64,000 nucleotides of DNA from positions 1 to 64,000 of the forward strand of contig NZ_JADG01000017.1 of assembly GCF_000518265.1 (NCBI RefSeq), read 5' to 3'. Below are positions 33,064 through 41,439 of this stretch, piece after piece (the first letter of the stretch is position 1; each line of letters begins with the position of its first letter). Below the pieces are notes generated by a model that saw only the letters and a list, made by a program, of their open reading frames with translations, searched no databases and had not been told where the DNA came from. A program made the position numbers and the translations under genes. This DNA is from Actinomadura oligospora ATCC 43269. GTDB lineage: Bacteria > Actinomycetota > Actinomycetes > Streptosporangiales > Streptosporangiaceae.

Positions 33064-34341
33064 ATGTCACGTACCACCCTGCACCGGTTGTCCGGCGCTC
33101 TCCTTCTCCTCGTGGCCGCCGTGCTGGCTCCGCTCGCGGGCATCGCCGGTTTCGTCGGTCTCGCGGCCGTCACCGCCGACATTCCGCTCCTCTGCGTCAT
33201 CGGCCTGCTGGTCGTGGCGGGGGCGGGTCTGCTGCTCGGTCTCCCGGCGTTCTCCCTGCTCGGGGTGCGCCGAAAGCGAGGAGCCGCGCTGCTTCTCGGT
33301 GGCGGTCTCGCCGCCGCCGTGGCCGCGGTCGCTTCGTTCACCGTCTTCCGGTCCGGCCCCGTCCCGGCTCTCGCCGCCCCTCCCCCGGACGTCCGGTTCT
33401 GGAACCTGCCGACCGGCTCCCGGATCGCCTACGTCCACGCGCCCGCCACCGGCAAGCCCAAGCCGACGCCCGTGGTGTTCCTCCATGGAGGCCCCGGCAC
33501 TCCCGGCGAGGGGATACCAGTGGCGGGGGCCGCGCTCGCCGCCGACGGTTTCGACGTCTACGCCTACGACCAGCTCGGCGCCGGACGGTCCACGCGGCTG
33601 TCCGACGTCACCGGGTACACGGTGGCGCGGCACGTCGCCGATCTGGACGCGATCCGCGCCGCCATCGGCGCCGACAAGATCATCATCGTCGGGCAGTCCT
33701 GGGGCGGATCCCTCGCCGCGCAGTACCTCGCGGCCCATCCCGACCACGTCGCCAAGGTGGCCTTCACCGCGCCCGGCGCCCTGTGGCTGCCCGCCCTTCC
33801 GGACGGCGACGGCGACCCCTGGACACGGCTCACGCCGTCCCAGAAGAAACGCTACGACCAGCTGACGTCCTCGCCTCGGCTGCTCGCCGCCTTCCTCCTC
33901 ATGGGCGTCAACCCCAACACCGCTCACGCGATGGTCGGCGACCGGGAGGCGGACGAACGCTTCCACGAGCTGGCCCTCGTGGGGAAGGACACCACCTCGT
34001 GCCCCGGCACGCCGCCGAGGACGCCGCATGAGAACCGGCAGGGCTTCTACGTCAACCAGGTCACCAGCAAGGACTTCCACAAAGTGCCGGACCCGCGTCC
34101 CGCGCTACGACGCGTCCGGACACCGGCACTGATCATGCGCGGCGAGTGCGACTTCATCAAGTGGGAGGCGACCCGCGACTACCGCCAGACCCTCCCCAAC
34201 TCGACACTCGTCATGGTCAAGGGCGCCGGGCACGCCATCGCGGGCGACCAACCGGCCGCGTACACCGACCTCCTCCGGGCGTTCCTCCTCGGCCGCCGCC
34301 TTCCACTGCCCGCCTACACCTCGCCGGACGCACCTCGCTAG
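33064..34341 (+). CDS. Membrane-anchored alpha/beta hydrolase, proline iminopeptidase-like
   Basis: 425 residues. Three or four hydrophobic segments occupy the first 100 residues. The hydrolase domain has the oxyanion motif VVFLHGGPGTPGEG, the nucleophile GQSWGGS and a C-terminal His in GAGHAIAG. The HGGPG and GxSWGG motifs are those of the prolyl iminopeptidase (S33) group. An in-frame GTG at 33055 is an alternative start. It follows a NarL-type two-component system and may be its target. Confidence 0.85.
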   Translation: MSRTTLHRLSGALLLLVAAVLAPLAGIAGFVGLAAVTADIPLLCVIGLLVVAGAGLLLGLPAFSLLGVRRKRGAALLLGGGLAAAVAAVASFTVFRSGPVPALAAPPPDVRFWNLPTGSRIAYVHAPATGKPKPTPVVFLHGGPGTPGEGIPVAGAALAADGFDVYAYDQLGAGRSTRLSDVTGYTVARHVADLDAIRAAIGADKIIIVGQSWGGSLAAQYLAAHPDHVAKVAFTAPGALWLPALPDGDGDPWTRLTPSQKKRYDQLTSSPRLLAAFLLMGVNPNTAHAMVGDREADERFHELALVGKDTTSCPGTPPRTPHENRQGFYVNQVTSKDFHKVPDPRPALRRVRTPALIMRGECDFIKWEATRDYRQTLPNSTLVMVKGAGHAIAGDQPAAYTDLLRAFLLGRRLPLPAYTSPDAPR

Positions 34342-34595
34342 AACCCGCGACGAGCGAGCGGGGCTTCCTGGAGAACACCTGAGGTTTGCTGGGAGGTTTC
34401 TGGGAGCTTGGCCTGGTTTGCCCAGGGCCAGCGACTGTTTCCCCTGGTTCCGGGTGGGCGGAGTGGCGGGCCGGAGGACGGCCGTCCACCGGGCTCCCAG
34501 AAAGCGCACAGGAGCGCGCGACCTCGGGTCGGCACGGTGTGGCGTGTGAGGACATCGTGGGCCGCGGCGAACGGCCGTCACCAGGGGGCATGTAG

Positions 34596-35513
34596 ATGAT
34601 CAAGGTGGATCGGCTGACCAAGCGGTACGGGGACAAGGTCGCCGTGGACGGCCTGACCTTCACGGTGAAGCCGGGTGTCGTCACCGGCTTCCTGGGGCCC
34701 AACGGGGCGGGGAAGACGACGACGATGCGAATGATCCTCGGCATCGACACGCCCACGTCCGGAGAGGCGACCGTCGCGGGCGGGCCCTACGCGCGACTTC
34801 CCCGCCCGATGCGGACGCTCGGCGCGCTGCTGGACGCCCGGGCGGTGCACCCGAGCCGCACGGCCCGCGGGCACCTGCTGTGCCTGGCCGCCAGCAACGG
34901 CCTGCGAGGAAGCCGCGTGGACGAGGTGCTGGAGCAGGTGGGCCTCCAGGACGTGGCGGGCAGGCGCGCCGGAACGTTCTCGCTGGGCATGAGCCAGCGC
35001 CTCGGCATCGCCGCCGCCCTGCTGGGCGATCCCGGGACGCTGATGTTCGACGAGCCGGTGAACGGCCTCGACCCCGAGGGCATCCGCTGGATCCGGCGGC
35101 TGATGCGGCGCCTGGCCGCCGAGGGACGGACGGTGCTGGTCTCGAGCCATCTAATGAGCGAGATGGCGCTCACCGCCGACCATCTCATCGTGATCGGCCG
35201 TGGCAGGCTGGTCGCCGACATCGGCCTGGACGCGTTCGTGGAGGCCGCCTCCGAGCGGTCGGTGCTGGTGCGCACCCCCTCCCCGGTGCGGTTCGCCGAC
35301 ACGCTCCGCACGGGTGGAGCGGACGTGCGTCCCGACGAGGACGGAGCGCTCGTCGTGTCCGGGATGAACGGCCTGGAGATCGGCAGGCTGGCCGCGGCGA
35401 GCGGCGTCCCCCTGGCCGAGCTGACCCCTCGGCGCACCTCGCTGGAGGAGGCGTTCATGCGGCTCACGCACGACGCCGTCGAATACGACGTCACCGAGGA
35501 GGCATCCCGATGA
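34596..35513 (+). CDS. ABC transporter ATP-binding protein
   Basis: 305 residues, one ABC domain plus a C-terminal regulatory tail. Walker A is GPNGAGKT, the signature motif is a variant (TFSLGMSQRLGIAAAL), Walker B is LMFDEPVNGLDPEG and the switch His is in SSHLMSE. The DrrA-like layout suggests drug or lipid export. The stop overlaps the permease start by four bases, so both are made together. Confidence 0.93.
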   Translation: MIKVDRLTKRYGDKVAVDGLTFTVKPGVVTGFLGPNGAGKTTTMRMILGIDTPTSGEATVAGGPYARLPRPMRTLGALLDARAVHPSRTARGHLLCLAASNGLRGSRVDEVLEQVGLQDVAGRRAGTFSLGMSQRLGIAAALLGDPGTLMFDEPVNGLDPEGIRWIRRLMRRLAAEGRTVLVSSHLMSEMALTADHLIVIGRGRLVADIGLDAFVEAASERSVLVRTPSPVRFADTLRTGGADVRPDEDGALVVSGMNGLEIGRLAAASGVPLAELTPRRTSLEEAFMRLTHDAVEYDVTEEASR

Positions 35514-36340
35514 GCACCGGCACGAAGGCCGGGCGTCCGGCCGACGCGGGCTCCCTCCGCCCTTACCGGGTGACCGACGCGCTGCGCTCGGAGTGGCTGA
35601 AGATCCGCACGCTGCGTTCCACCGCCTACACCCTGCTCGTCACGGTCGGGCTGGGCGTCGGGCTCGGGCTGCTGTTCACCGCGGCCGGGGCGGCGGGCTA
35701 CGAGACGGGCGGCGCGGACGACCACGCGTCGTTCGACCCGACGGCCACCAGCCTCAAGAGCCACATCCTGGCCCAGCTCGCCCTGGGCCAGCTCGGTGTC
35801 CTGGTCGTCACCTCCGAGTACGCGACGGGGATGATCCGCACGAGCCTGACATCGGTACCGCGGCGGACGCGGCTGCTGGCTTCCAAGGCCGCCGCCTTCT
35901 CCGCCGTGGCGCTGGCGACCGGGCAACTCGTGGGGTTCACGACGTTCCTGGCGGGTCAGCCCGTCCTGGCGGCGCGTCACGTTCCGCACGCCGGACTCGG
36001 CGATCCGCACGTGTTCCGCGCGGTGTTCGGCTGCGGCCTGTATCTGGCGGTCATCGGACTGCTGGGCGTGGCGCTCGGCGCCCTGATCCGGAGCACCGCC
36101 GGGGCGCTGGCCGCGCTGGTCACGGCCACGCTGCTCATCCCGGTGATCTCGACCGCCCTTCCCACGAGGTGGGCGGACGTCGCCCACAGGTGGTGGCCGT
36201 CGGACGCGGGCGGCCAGATCATGGCGGTGCGCCAGGATCCGGAGGCGCTCGGCCCCTGGGCGGGGTTCGGCGTGCTGTGCCTGGCCGTCGGCATGGTCCT
36301 CGCGCTGGCCGTCGCCGTCTTCCGCGAACGCGACGCCTAG
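35510..36340 (+). CDS. ABC-2 type transporter permease
   Basis: 276 residues with about six membrane helices and the N-terminal SEWLKIRTLRST motif common in actinobacterial ABC-2 permeases partnered with DrrA-like ATPases. ATG start overlaps the ATPase stop (ATGA). Its final codons run into the tandem repeats at 36339-36418. Confidence 0.88.
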   Translation: MSTGTKAGRPADAGSLRPYRVTDALRSEWLKIRTLRSTAYTLLVTVGLGVGLGLLFTAAGAAGYETGGADDHASFDPTATSLKSHILAQLALGQLGVLVVTSEYATGMIRTSLTSVPRRTRLLASKAAAFSAVALATGQLVGFTTFLAGQPVLAARHVPHAGLGDPHVFRAVFGCGLYLAVIGLLGVALGALIRSTAGALAALVTATLLIPVISTALPTRWADVAHRWWPSDAGGQIMAVRQDPEALGPWAGFGVLCLAVGMVLALAVAVFRERDA

Positions 36341-36418
36341 GCACGGACGCGACGCCTGGGCAGGCACAAACGCGACGTCCAGGCACGGTTGCTATGTCAA
36401 GGCACGGTTGCGACGCGA
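36339..36418 (+). repeat. Four imperfect 19-bp tandem repeats
   Basis: AGGCAC recurs at 36339, 36362, 36381 and 36400, spaced 23, 19 and 19 bases, within units of the form AGGCACGGTTGCNAYGYCA. The array begins at the permease stop and lies upstream of the OmpR-type regulator gene. Direct repeats of this kind can be binding sites for OmpR-family regulators. Confidence 0.6.
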
Positions 36419-36545
36419 CCTCGATGTCGGCGAACACGGCATCGAGGGGCGCGTCGCCGCGTCCTCGATCGAGGCGCGGCGTGGTGCGGCGCCTGACCGT
36501 ACTCTCACAGAGAACGGCGAGCGACGAAGCGGGAGTCATCCGGCA

Positions 36546-37295
36546 ATGGCATCTGAACGGCACGCCGATCGCGATCGGGCCCGGTCGTCGCAGGGCGTCC
36601 TGCTCGTGGTGGAGGACGAGCCGACGCTGCGCGAGCTGCTGTCGGCGAGCCTGCGTTTCTCCGGCTTCCAGGTGGAGTCCGCGGCCACCGCCGGGGAGGC
36701 TCTCGGCATCGCCCTCCGGGAACGGCCCGACCTGGTGGTCCTCGACGTCATGCTGCCCGACATGGACGGCTTCGAGTTGCTGCGGCGGCTGCGGCGGCAG
36801 TCGTCCGGGCCCGCGGAGTACGGTTCGCGCGACGTCCCCGTGTTGTTCCTCACCGCCCGGGACGCTCCGGAGGACAAGGTGAACGGCCTGTCCATCGGTG
36901 GCGACGACTACGTGACCAAGCCCTTCCGGCTGGAGGAGCTGATCGCCAGGATCCGGGCGATCCTGCGCCGGGTCCAGGGCCGTCCGGAAGGGACCACGCT
37001 GTCGGTCGCCGACCTGGAGATCGACGTCGGCGCCCATCTGGTGACCCGCGCCGGACGGCCGGTGGAGCTGTCGCCGACGGAGTTCCGGCTGCTGAGATAC
37101 CTGGCCGAGCACGTGGACCAGGTGCTGGAGAAGAGCAGGATCCTCAACGACGTGTGGCGCTTCGACTTCGGCGGCGACGCGGGCATCGTCGAGTCCTACA
37201 TCAGCTACCTGCGCCGCAAGGTGGACCACGTGGACCCCAAGTTGATCCATACCGTCCGCGGCGTCGGCTACGTCCTGCGCGGCCCGCGCGCATGA
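36546..37295 (+). CDS. OmpR-type response regulator
   Basis: 249 residues. The receiver has VVEDEP, the phosphorylated Asp in VVLDVMLPDMDGFELL, Thr in LFLTARDAPEDK and Lys in VTKPFRLEEL. The winged helix follows (LSPTEFRLLRYLAEH, YISYLRRKVD, HTVRGVGYVLR). I use the ATG at 36546; earlier in-frame starts add a basic stretch that looks non-coding. The stop overlaps the kinase start by four bases. Confidence 0.94.
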   Translation: MASERHADRDRARSSQGVLLVVEDEPTLRELLSASLRFSGFQVESAATAGEALGIALRERPDLVVLDVMLPDMDGFELLRRLRRQSSGPAEYGSRDVPVLFLTARDAPEDKVNGLSIGGDDYVTKPFRLEELIARIRAILRRVQGRPEGTTLSVADLEIDVGAHLVTRAGRPVELSPTEFRLLRYLAEHVDQVLEKSRILNDVWRFDFGGDAGIVESYISYLRRKVDHVDPKLIHTVRGVGYVLRGPRA

Positions 37296-38821
37296 CCGGC
37301 GCCATCAGCGCCGACCGCGCCAGAGCCGTCCGCGCGCCGTGGCGGTTGGCGCGACGCCTCGCCCGCAGGTCGCTGCGGGCCAGGATCCTGCTGCTGACCG
37401 TGTCCCTGCTGGCCGTGGGCCTGCTCGTCAGCAACGCCGTCGTCCTGGCGTTCCTGCGCGTCCCGCTCGTCGACCGGGTGGACGGCCAACTGCGTTCCAC
37501 GGGACAGCTCATGGCGAGGGTTCCGCCCGGGGTGCTGCGGGCGCTCCGGCCGGGACAGGCCGGGGGCCTCTCGGTCGACCTGGTCAGCGATCTCTACGTC
37601 GCGTACGTCTCCCCCGGCGGCGAGGTCACCGGTTCGGTGCGGGCAGGGGCGCACCGGCAGGGCCCGGCGCCCGTGCTTCCCCGGCTCGACTCCGCGTCCG
37701 TCGCGGCCAGGGCGAACCGTCCGTTCGAGACGCCTTCGCGCGGCGGCCACGGCTGGCGGGCGCTCGTCCTGCCCACCACGATGGGCGACGGGTCCAGGGT
37801 GGTCGTCGCCGCGTCACTGGCGGAGGTCGACGCGACCCTGGACCGCGTGCGCAGGAACTGCCTGGCCGTCGCCGCGGTGACGCTGGCCCTGCTCACCCTG
37901 CTCGGCCGTTTCGCGGTCGCGGCCGGGCTCCGGCCGCTGCGCCGCATCGAGGAGACGTCCGCCGCCATCGCCGACGGCGACCTCTCCCGCCGGGTGCCGG
38001 ACTTCGCCGCGCCCGGCACCGAGATCGGACGCCTGAGCACCGCCCTGAACGGCATGCTGGCGCGGATCGAGACCGCGGTGGCGGCGCAGGCCGCGTCGGA
38101 GGCCAGGATGCGGCGTTTCGTCGCCGACGCCGGCCACGAACTCCGCACCCCGCTGGCGGGCATCACGGGGTTCACCGATCTGTACCGCATGGGCGCGCTC
38201 GACGGACGGGCCGACGTGGACCACACCATGGACCGCATCGAACGCGAGGCGGTGCGCCTGTCCCGGCTGGTCGAGGACCTGCTGCTCCTCGCCCACCTCG
38301 ACGAGCACGCCGGGACGGACCGCCTCGGACTCCGGCCCGCGCCGCTGGACCTGAGGGCGCTGGCCGCCGACGCCCTCCACGACCTGCGGGCGCTCGCCCC
38401 CACCCGCGAGGTCCGCGTCACCGGCCCCGGCGGCGGACCCGCGGGGCCCGCGCCCGCGCTCGGCGACGAACGGCGGCTGCGGCAGATCGTGGTCAACCTG
38501 ATCGGCAACGCCGTGGCGCACACGCCCGAGGGCACGCCGGTGCGCATCGGGGTCGGCACCGAGGCGGGGCGCGCCGTCCTCGAAGTCGAGGACAAGGGGC
38601 CCGGACTGTCGCCGGAGCAGACCGGCCACGTCTTCGAACGCTTCTACCGCGCGGACGGCTCGCGCAGCCGCGCCGCCGGCGGTGGCTCCGGGCTCGGCCT
38701 CGCCATCGCCCAGTCCCTGGCCCACGCGCACGACGGAACGCTCGAAGTACGGTCCAGTCCGGGCGAGGGCGCGCTGTTCCGCCTCACCCTCCCCTTGCAC
38801 ACCCCGACCCCCGTCACCTGA
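37292..38821 (+). CDS. Sensor histidine kinase with HAMP domain
   Basis: 509 residues: a membrane helix near residue 35, an extracytoplasmic sensing region, a second helix near 190, then HAMP (PLRRIEETSAAIADGDLSRR). The H-box is FVADAGHELRTPLAGITGF. The ATPase domain has an N-box (IVVNLIGNAVAHTPEG), G1 (VEDKGPGLSP) and G2 (GSGLGLAIAQ). ATG overlaps the response regulator stop (ATGA). This is a complete two-component pair that may control the ABC exporter just upstream. Confidence 0.95.
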   Translation: MTGAISADRARAVRAPWRLARRLARRSLRARILLLTVSLLAVGLLVSNAVVLAFLRVPLVDRVDGQLRSTGQLMARVPPGVLRALRPGQAGGLSVDLVSDLYVAYVSPGGEVTGSVRAGAHRQGPAPVLPRLDSASVAARANRPFETPSRGGHGWRALVLPTTMGDGSRVVVAASLAEVDATLDRVRRNCLAVAAVTLALLTLLGRFAVAAGLRPLRRIEETSAAIADGDLSRRVPDFAAPGTEIGRLSTALNGMLARIETAVAAQAASEARMRRFVADAGHELRTPLAGITGFTDLYRMGALDGRADVDHTMDRIEREAVRLSRLVEDLLLLAHLDEHAGTDRLGLRPAPLDLRALAADALHDLRALAPTREVRVTGPGGGPAGPAPALGDERRLRQIVVNLIGNAVAHTPEGTPVRIGVGTEAGRAVLEVEDKGPGLSPEQTGHVFERFYRADGSRSRAAGGGSGLGLAIAQSLAHAHDGTLEVRSSPGEGALFRLTLPLHTPTPVT

Positions 38822-39206
38822 CACCGCTCCCACTCGCCGGCGGAGCCGATCGCGTCCAGGCCCCCTTGTTGTGGGTGAGCGCCAATAGACGTCGAGTAGC
38901 CGACGACGCCCGACCAGGCACCTTCGGAGCGGCCCTCTTCGGAAAAGGGGGCCCCGTCGTGCCGGTCGGTGCCCTCGTCCGTACCAGCCGATCCCCTAAC
39001 GCAGCCTGAGATGATCACTTCGTGGAGGGACGTGCCGGTCGCGACGAGAACGTCCATTCGGTGGAAGCCCACGTACGCGGTTTCCGTCCTGCGCCGTGCA
39101 GGTACAGGCAGGTCGGTTGAGCGGTTGAGCGGTATGTGGTGGTTGTCCGGATATGCCTGCGGTAGTTGATGTTGAATGTCTCCGTCGTCGGGCGGAGGGA
39201 GCGGGT
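38822..39206. other. Intergenic region before the first kinase-propeller gene
   Basis: No gene is seen in these 385 bases. There is a short tandem repeat of CGGTTGAG between about 39114 and 39132. The promoter of the kinase gene is probably within the last 100 bases, and GGAGGG at 39194-39199 is its ribosome site. Confidence 0.6.
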
Positions 39207-41426
39207 GTGCGGCCGTTGGCGCGGGACGATCCGGACCGGATCGGGTCCTACGTGCTCCTGCGCCTGCTCGGGGCCGGGGGGATGGGGCGGGTGTACCTCG
39301 CGTCGTCGCCGGGCGGAAGGCTGACGGCGGTCAAGGTCGTACGGGCGGAGCTGGCCGAGGACCCGGCGTTCCGGGCTCGGTTCCGGCGTGAGGTCCGGGC
39401 CTGCCAGGCGGTGAGCGGAGCGTTCACGACCTCGGTGGTGGACGCCGACCCGGAGGCGGCGACCCCGTGGCTGGCCACCACGTACGTGCCCGGGCCGTCG
39501 CTGCACGAGGCCGTCGCCGGGCACGGACCACTGGACGAGGGCACCGGACGTGCGCTCGCGGCGGGGCTGGCCGAGGCGCTGGTGGCGATCCACCAGGCTG
39601 GCCTGGTCCACCGGGATCTGAAACCGGCCAACGTGCTGCTGGCCGAGGACGGCCCGCGCGTCATCGACTTCGGCATCAGCCGCGCCATGGACGGCACGAC
39701 CCTGACCGGCACCGGCGTCGTCATGGGCTCGGCCGGGTACATGGCGCCGGAGCAGGTCGCCTCGACGCGGGACGTCGGCCCGGCGGGCGATGTCTTCGCG
39801 TTCGGCGCCACCCTGGTCTTCGCGTTGACCGGCGAGGGACCGTTCGGGTCCGGTCCGCCCGCCGGGACGCTCTACCGCGTCGTCAACGGCGCGCCTCGCC
39901 TGGACGGCGTCCCGGCGGTGCTGTTGCCACTGGTCACCGCGTGCCTGGCGAAGGACCCCGCGCGGCGGCCGACTCCCGCCGACCTCGTCCGCGCGCTCGG
40001 CGGCGGCGGGAAGGCATGGCCGCCGGTCGTCCTCCAGGACGAGTTCCAGCGGCGGACGCGGGAGGCCGCGGCGCTGGCCGCCCTGCCGCGACCGGACGCG
40101 CTTCCGCCGGGCCCCCGAGTCGATCCGGTGACTCCGATCAGGTCGCTGGGACGCCGCCGTGTACTCGGTCTGACCGCCGGGATCGTCGGCGGACTCGCAG
40201 GTGCCGCCGCCACGGGTGGCGTGGTGGCCTGGGCGACCGGCGACAGCGGTACCGCTTCTCCCAAGGAGATCGGCCATAGCGGGCAGACCGGTCAGGGCGG
40301 GACGGCTCCGCGCGCTTCGAACGCGGCGCACGGTCTCGGCGCACCGGGAGGTCCGCTGCCGCTCTGGACGTTCGCGGTGCCCGGACTCGCCACGCATCCG
40401 ACGATGCTGACGATCGGCGACCTGCTCGTCGTCGTTACCCACAGCGACGGGGTGTACGGAGTGGACACGAAGACGGGGACCAGACGGTGGTTCCTCCCGC
40501 CCCGAACGAGATGGGGGTCGTCCGAGGTCACGTCCAGTCCCGTCCACTTCTTCGCTGGCCACGGGCAGCTCTACTGCACGCTGGACGTGGGCGGTCGCTA
40601 CGGCACCGCGCTCTGGATCGTCGATCAGCGAAGCGGGCGCCTGCGTCCCGTGGGGATCATCGCGCCGAGGACCGAGGCGATCGGCCCCATCATGGCGATG
40701 TCCGGATCGGTGGTCCTGTTCCACCTGACCGAGACGGCTCCGCCCGGCGACCACTACGTGGCCTACGACGTGCGGGCCAAGCGGCGACTGTGGAAACGGC
40801 CGCTCGGCCGCAGCACGTCCACCTTCAGCGCCGTCGCCGACGAGTTCGGCTTCTACTTCGTGCAAGGCGAACTCCTCGCGGAGAAACTCGTCGCGGTGGA
40901 CGTCCGATCCGGCAAGGACCGCTGGACGGCTCCGCTCGGCACGACTCCCGGCACCCAGCTTCTGGCCAACGTCGCCGGAACCGTGGTCGCGACCTCCCCC
41001 AACCCGACGACACCGGGGCTGACCGGGTACTCGGCGACCGACGGCGCCCGCCGGTGGCAGGTCCCCACGACCTATCCCGCCCAGGTCGGCGTCAACGCCA
41101 CCGGGATCTACGTGGTCGGCAAGGGCTTCCCGCTGCGGGCCCTCGACCCCGGCACCGGCGCTGCCCGCTGGACGGCCAAGGGCATCGAGGACGCCTACGC
41201 CGAGGGCGGATACGTGCTGGTCGGCGCCTCCGACACGTTGGTGGCAGCGTCCTTCGGGTCGCCGCGTTCGTCCAGCGTGAGGATCTTCGACCCGGCCGGC
41301 GGGTCAAGCCCCTGGACCTACACGCTGCCGGCCGTCCCCACGGCGCCGATGAACTTCGCCGTCGCGGGCGACATCGTCTGCCTGCTGAACGGCACCTCAA
41401 CCGGCATCAGCGGCTTCGCCCGATAG
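39207..41426 (+). CDS. Ser/Thr protein kinase with PQQ-like beta-propeller tail
   Basis: 739 residues. The Hanks-type kinase domain fills the first 270: glycine loop LLGAGGMGRVYLA, Lys in TAVKVV, HRDLKPANVLL, DFG in VIDFGIS and MAPEQ. A membrane segment follows around residue 325 (GLTAGIVGGLAGAAATGGVV). The outside part has repeated WxxP/L-type strands (GVYGVDTKTGTRRWFLP, LWIVDQRSGRL) of a PQQ-like propeller. GTG start at 39207 follows GGAGGG. A close paralogue lies 13 bases downstream, so the two arose by tandem duplication and are co-transcribed. Confidence 0.9.
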   Translation: MRPLARDDPDRIGSYVLLRLLGAGGMGRVYLASSPGGRLTAVKVVRAELAEDPAFRARFRREVRACQAVSGAFTTSVVDADPEAATPWLATTYVPGPSLHEAVAGHGPLDEGTGRALAAGLAEALVAIHQAGLVHRDLKPANVLLAEDGPRVIDFGISRAMDGTTLTGTGVVMGSAGYMAPEQVASTRDVGPAGDVFAFGATLVFALTGEGPFGSGPPAGTLYRVVNGAPRLDGVPAVLLPLVTACLAKDPARRPTPADLVRALGGGGKAWPPVVLQDEFQRRTREAAALAALPRPDALPPGPRVDPVTPIRSLGRRRVLGLTAGIVGGLAGAAATGGVVAWATGDSGTASPKEIGHSGQTGQGGTAPRASNAAHGLGAPGGPLPLWTFAVPGLATHPTMLTIGDLLVVVTHSDGVYGVDTKTGTRRWFLPPRTRWGSSEVTSSPVHFFAGHGQLYCTLDVGGRYGTALWIVDQRSGRLRPVGIIAPRTEAIGPIMAMSGSVVLFHLTETAPPGDHYVAYDVRAKRRLWKRPLGRSTSTFSAVADEFGFYFVQGELLAEKLVAVDVRSGKDRWTAPLGTTPGTQLLANVAGTVVATSPNPTTPGLTGYSATDGARRWQVPTTYPAQVGVNATGIYVVGKGFPLRALDPGTGAARWTAKGIEDAYAEGGYVLVGASDTLVAASFGSPRSSSVRIFDPAGGSSPWTYTLPAVPTAPMNFAVAGDIVCLLNGTSTGISGFAR

Positions 41427-41439
41427 GAGCCCTCACCCG

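Noticed and set aside
39015..40865. 616-codon minus-strand frame opposite the first kinase
   Set aside because: It is antisense to a Hanks kinase with complete motifs, and its translation is low-complexity.
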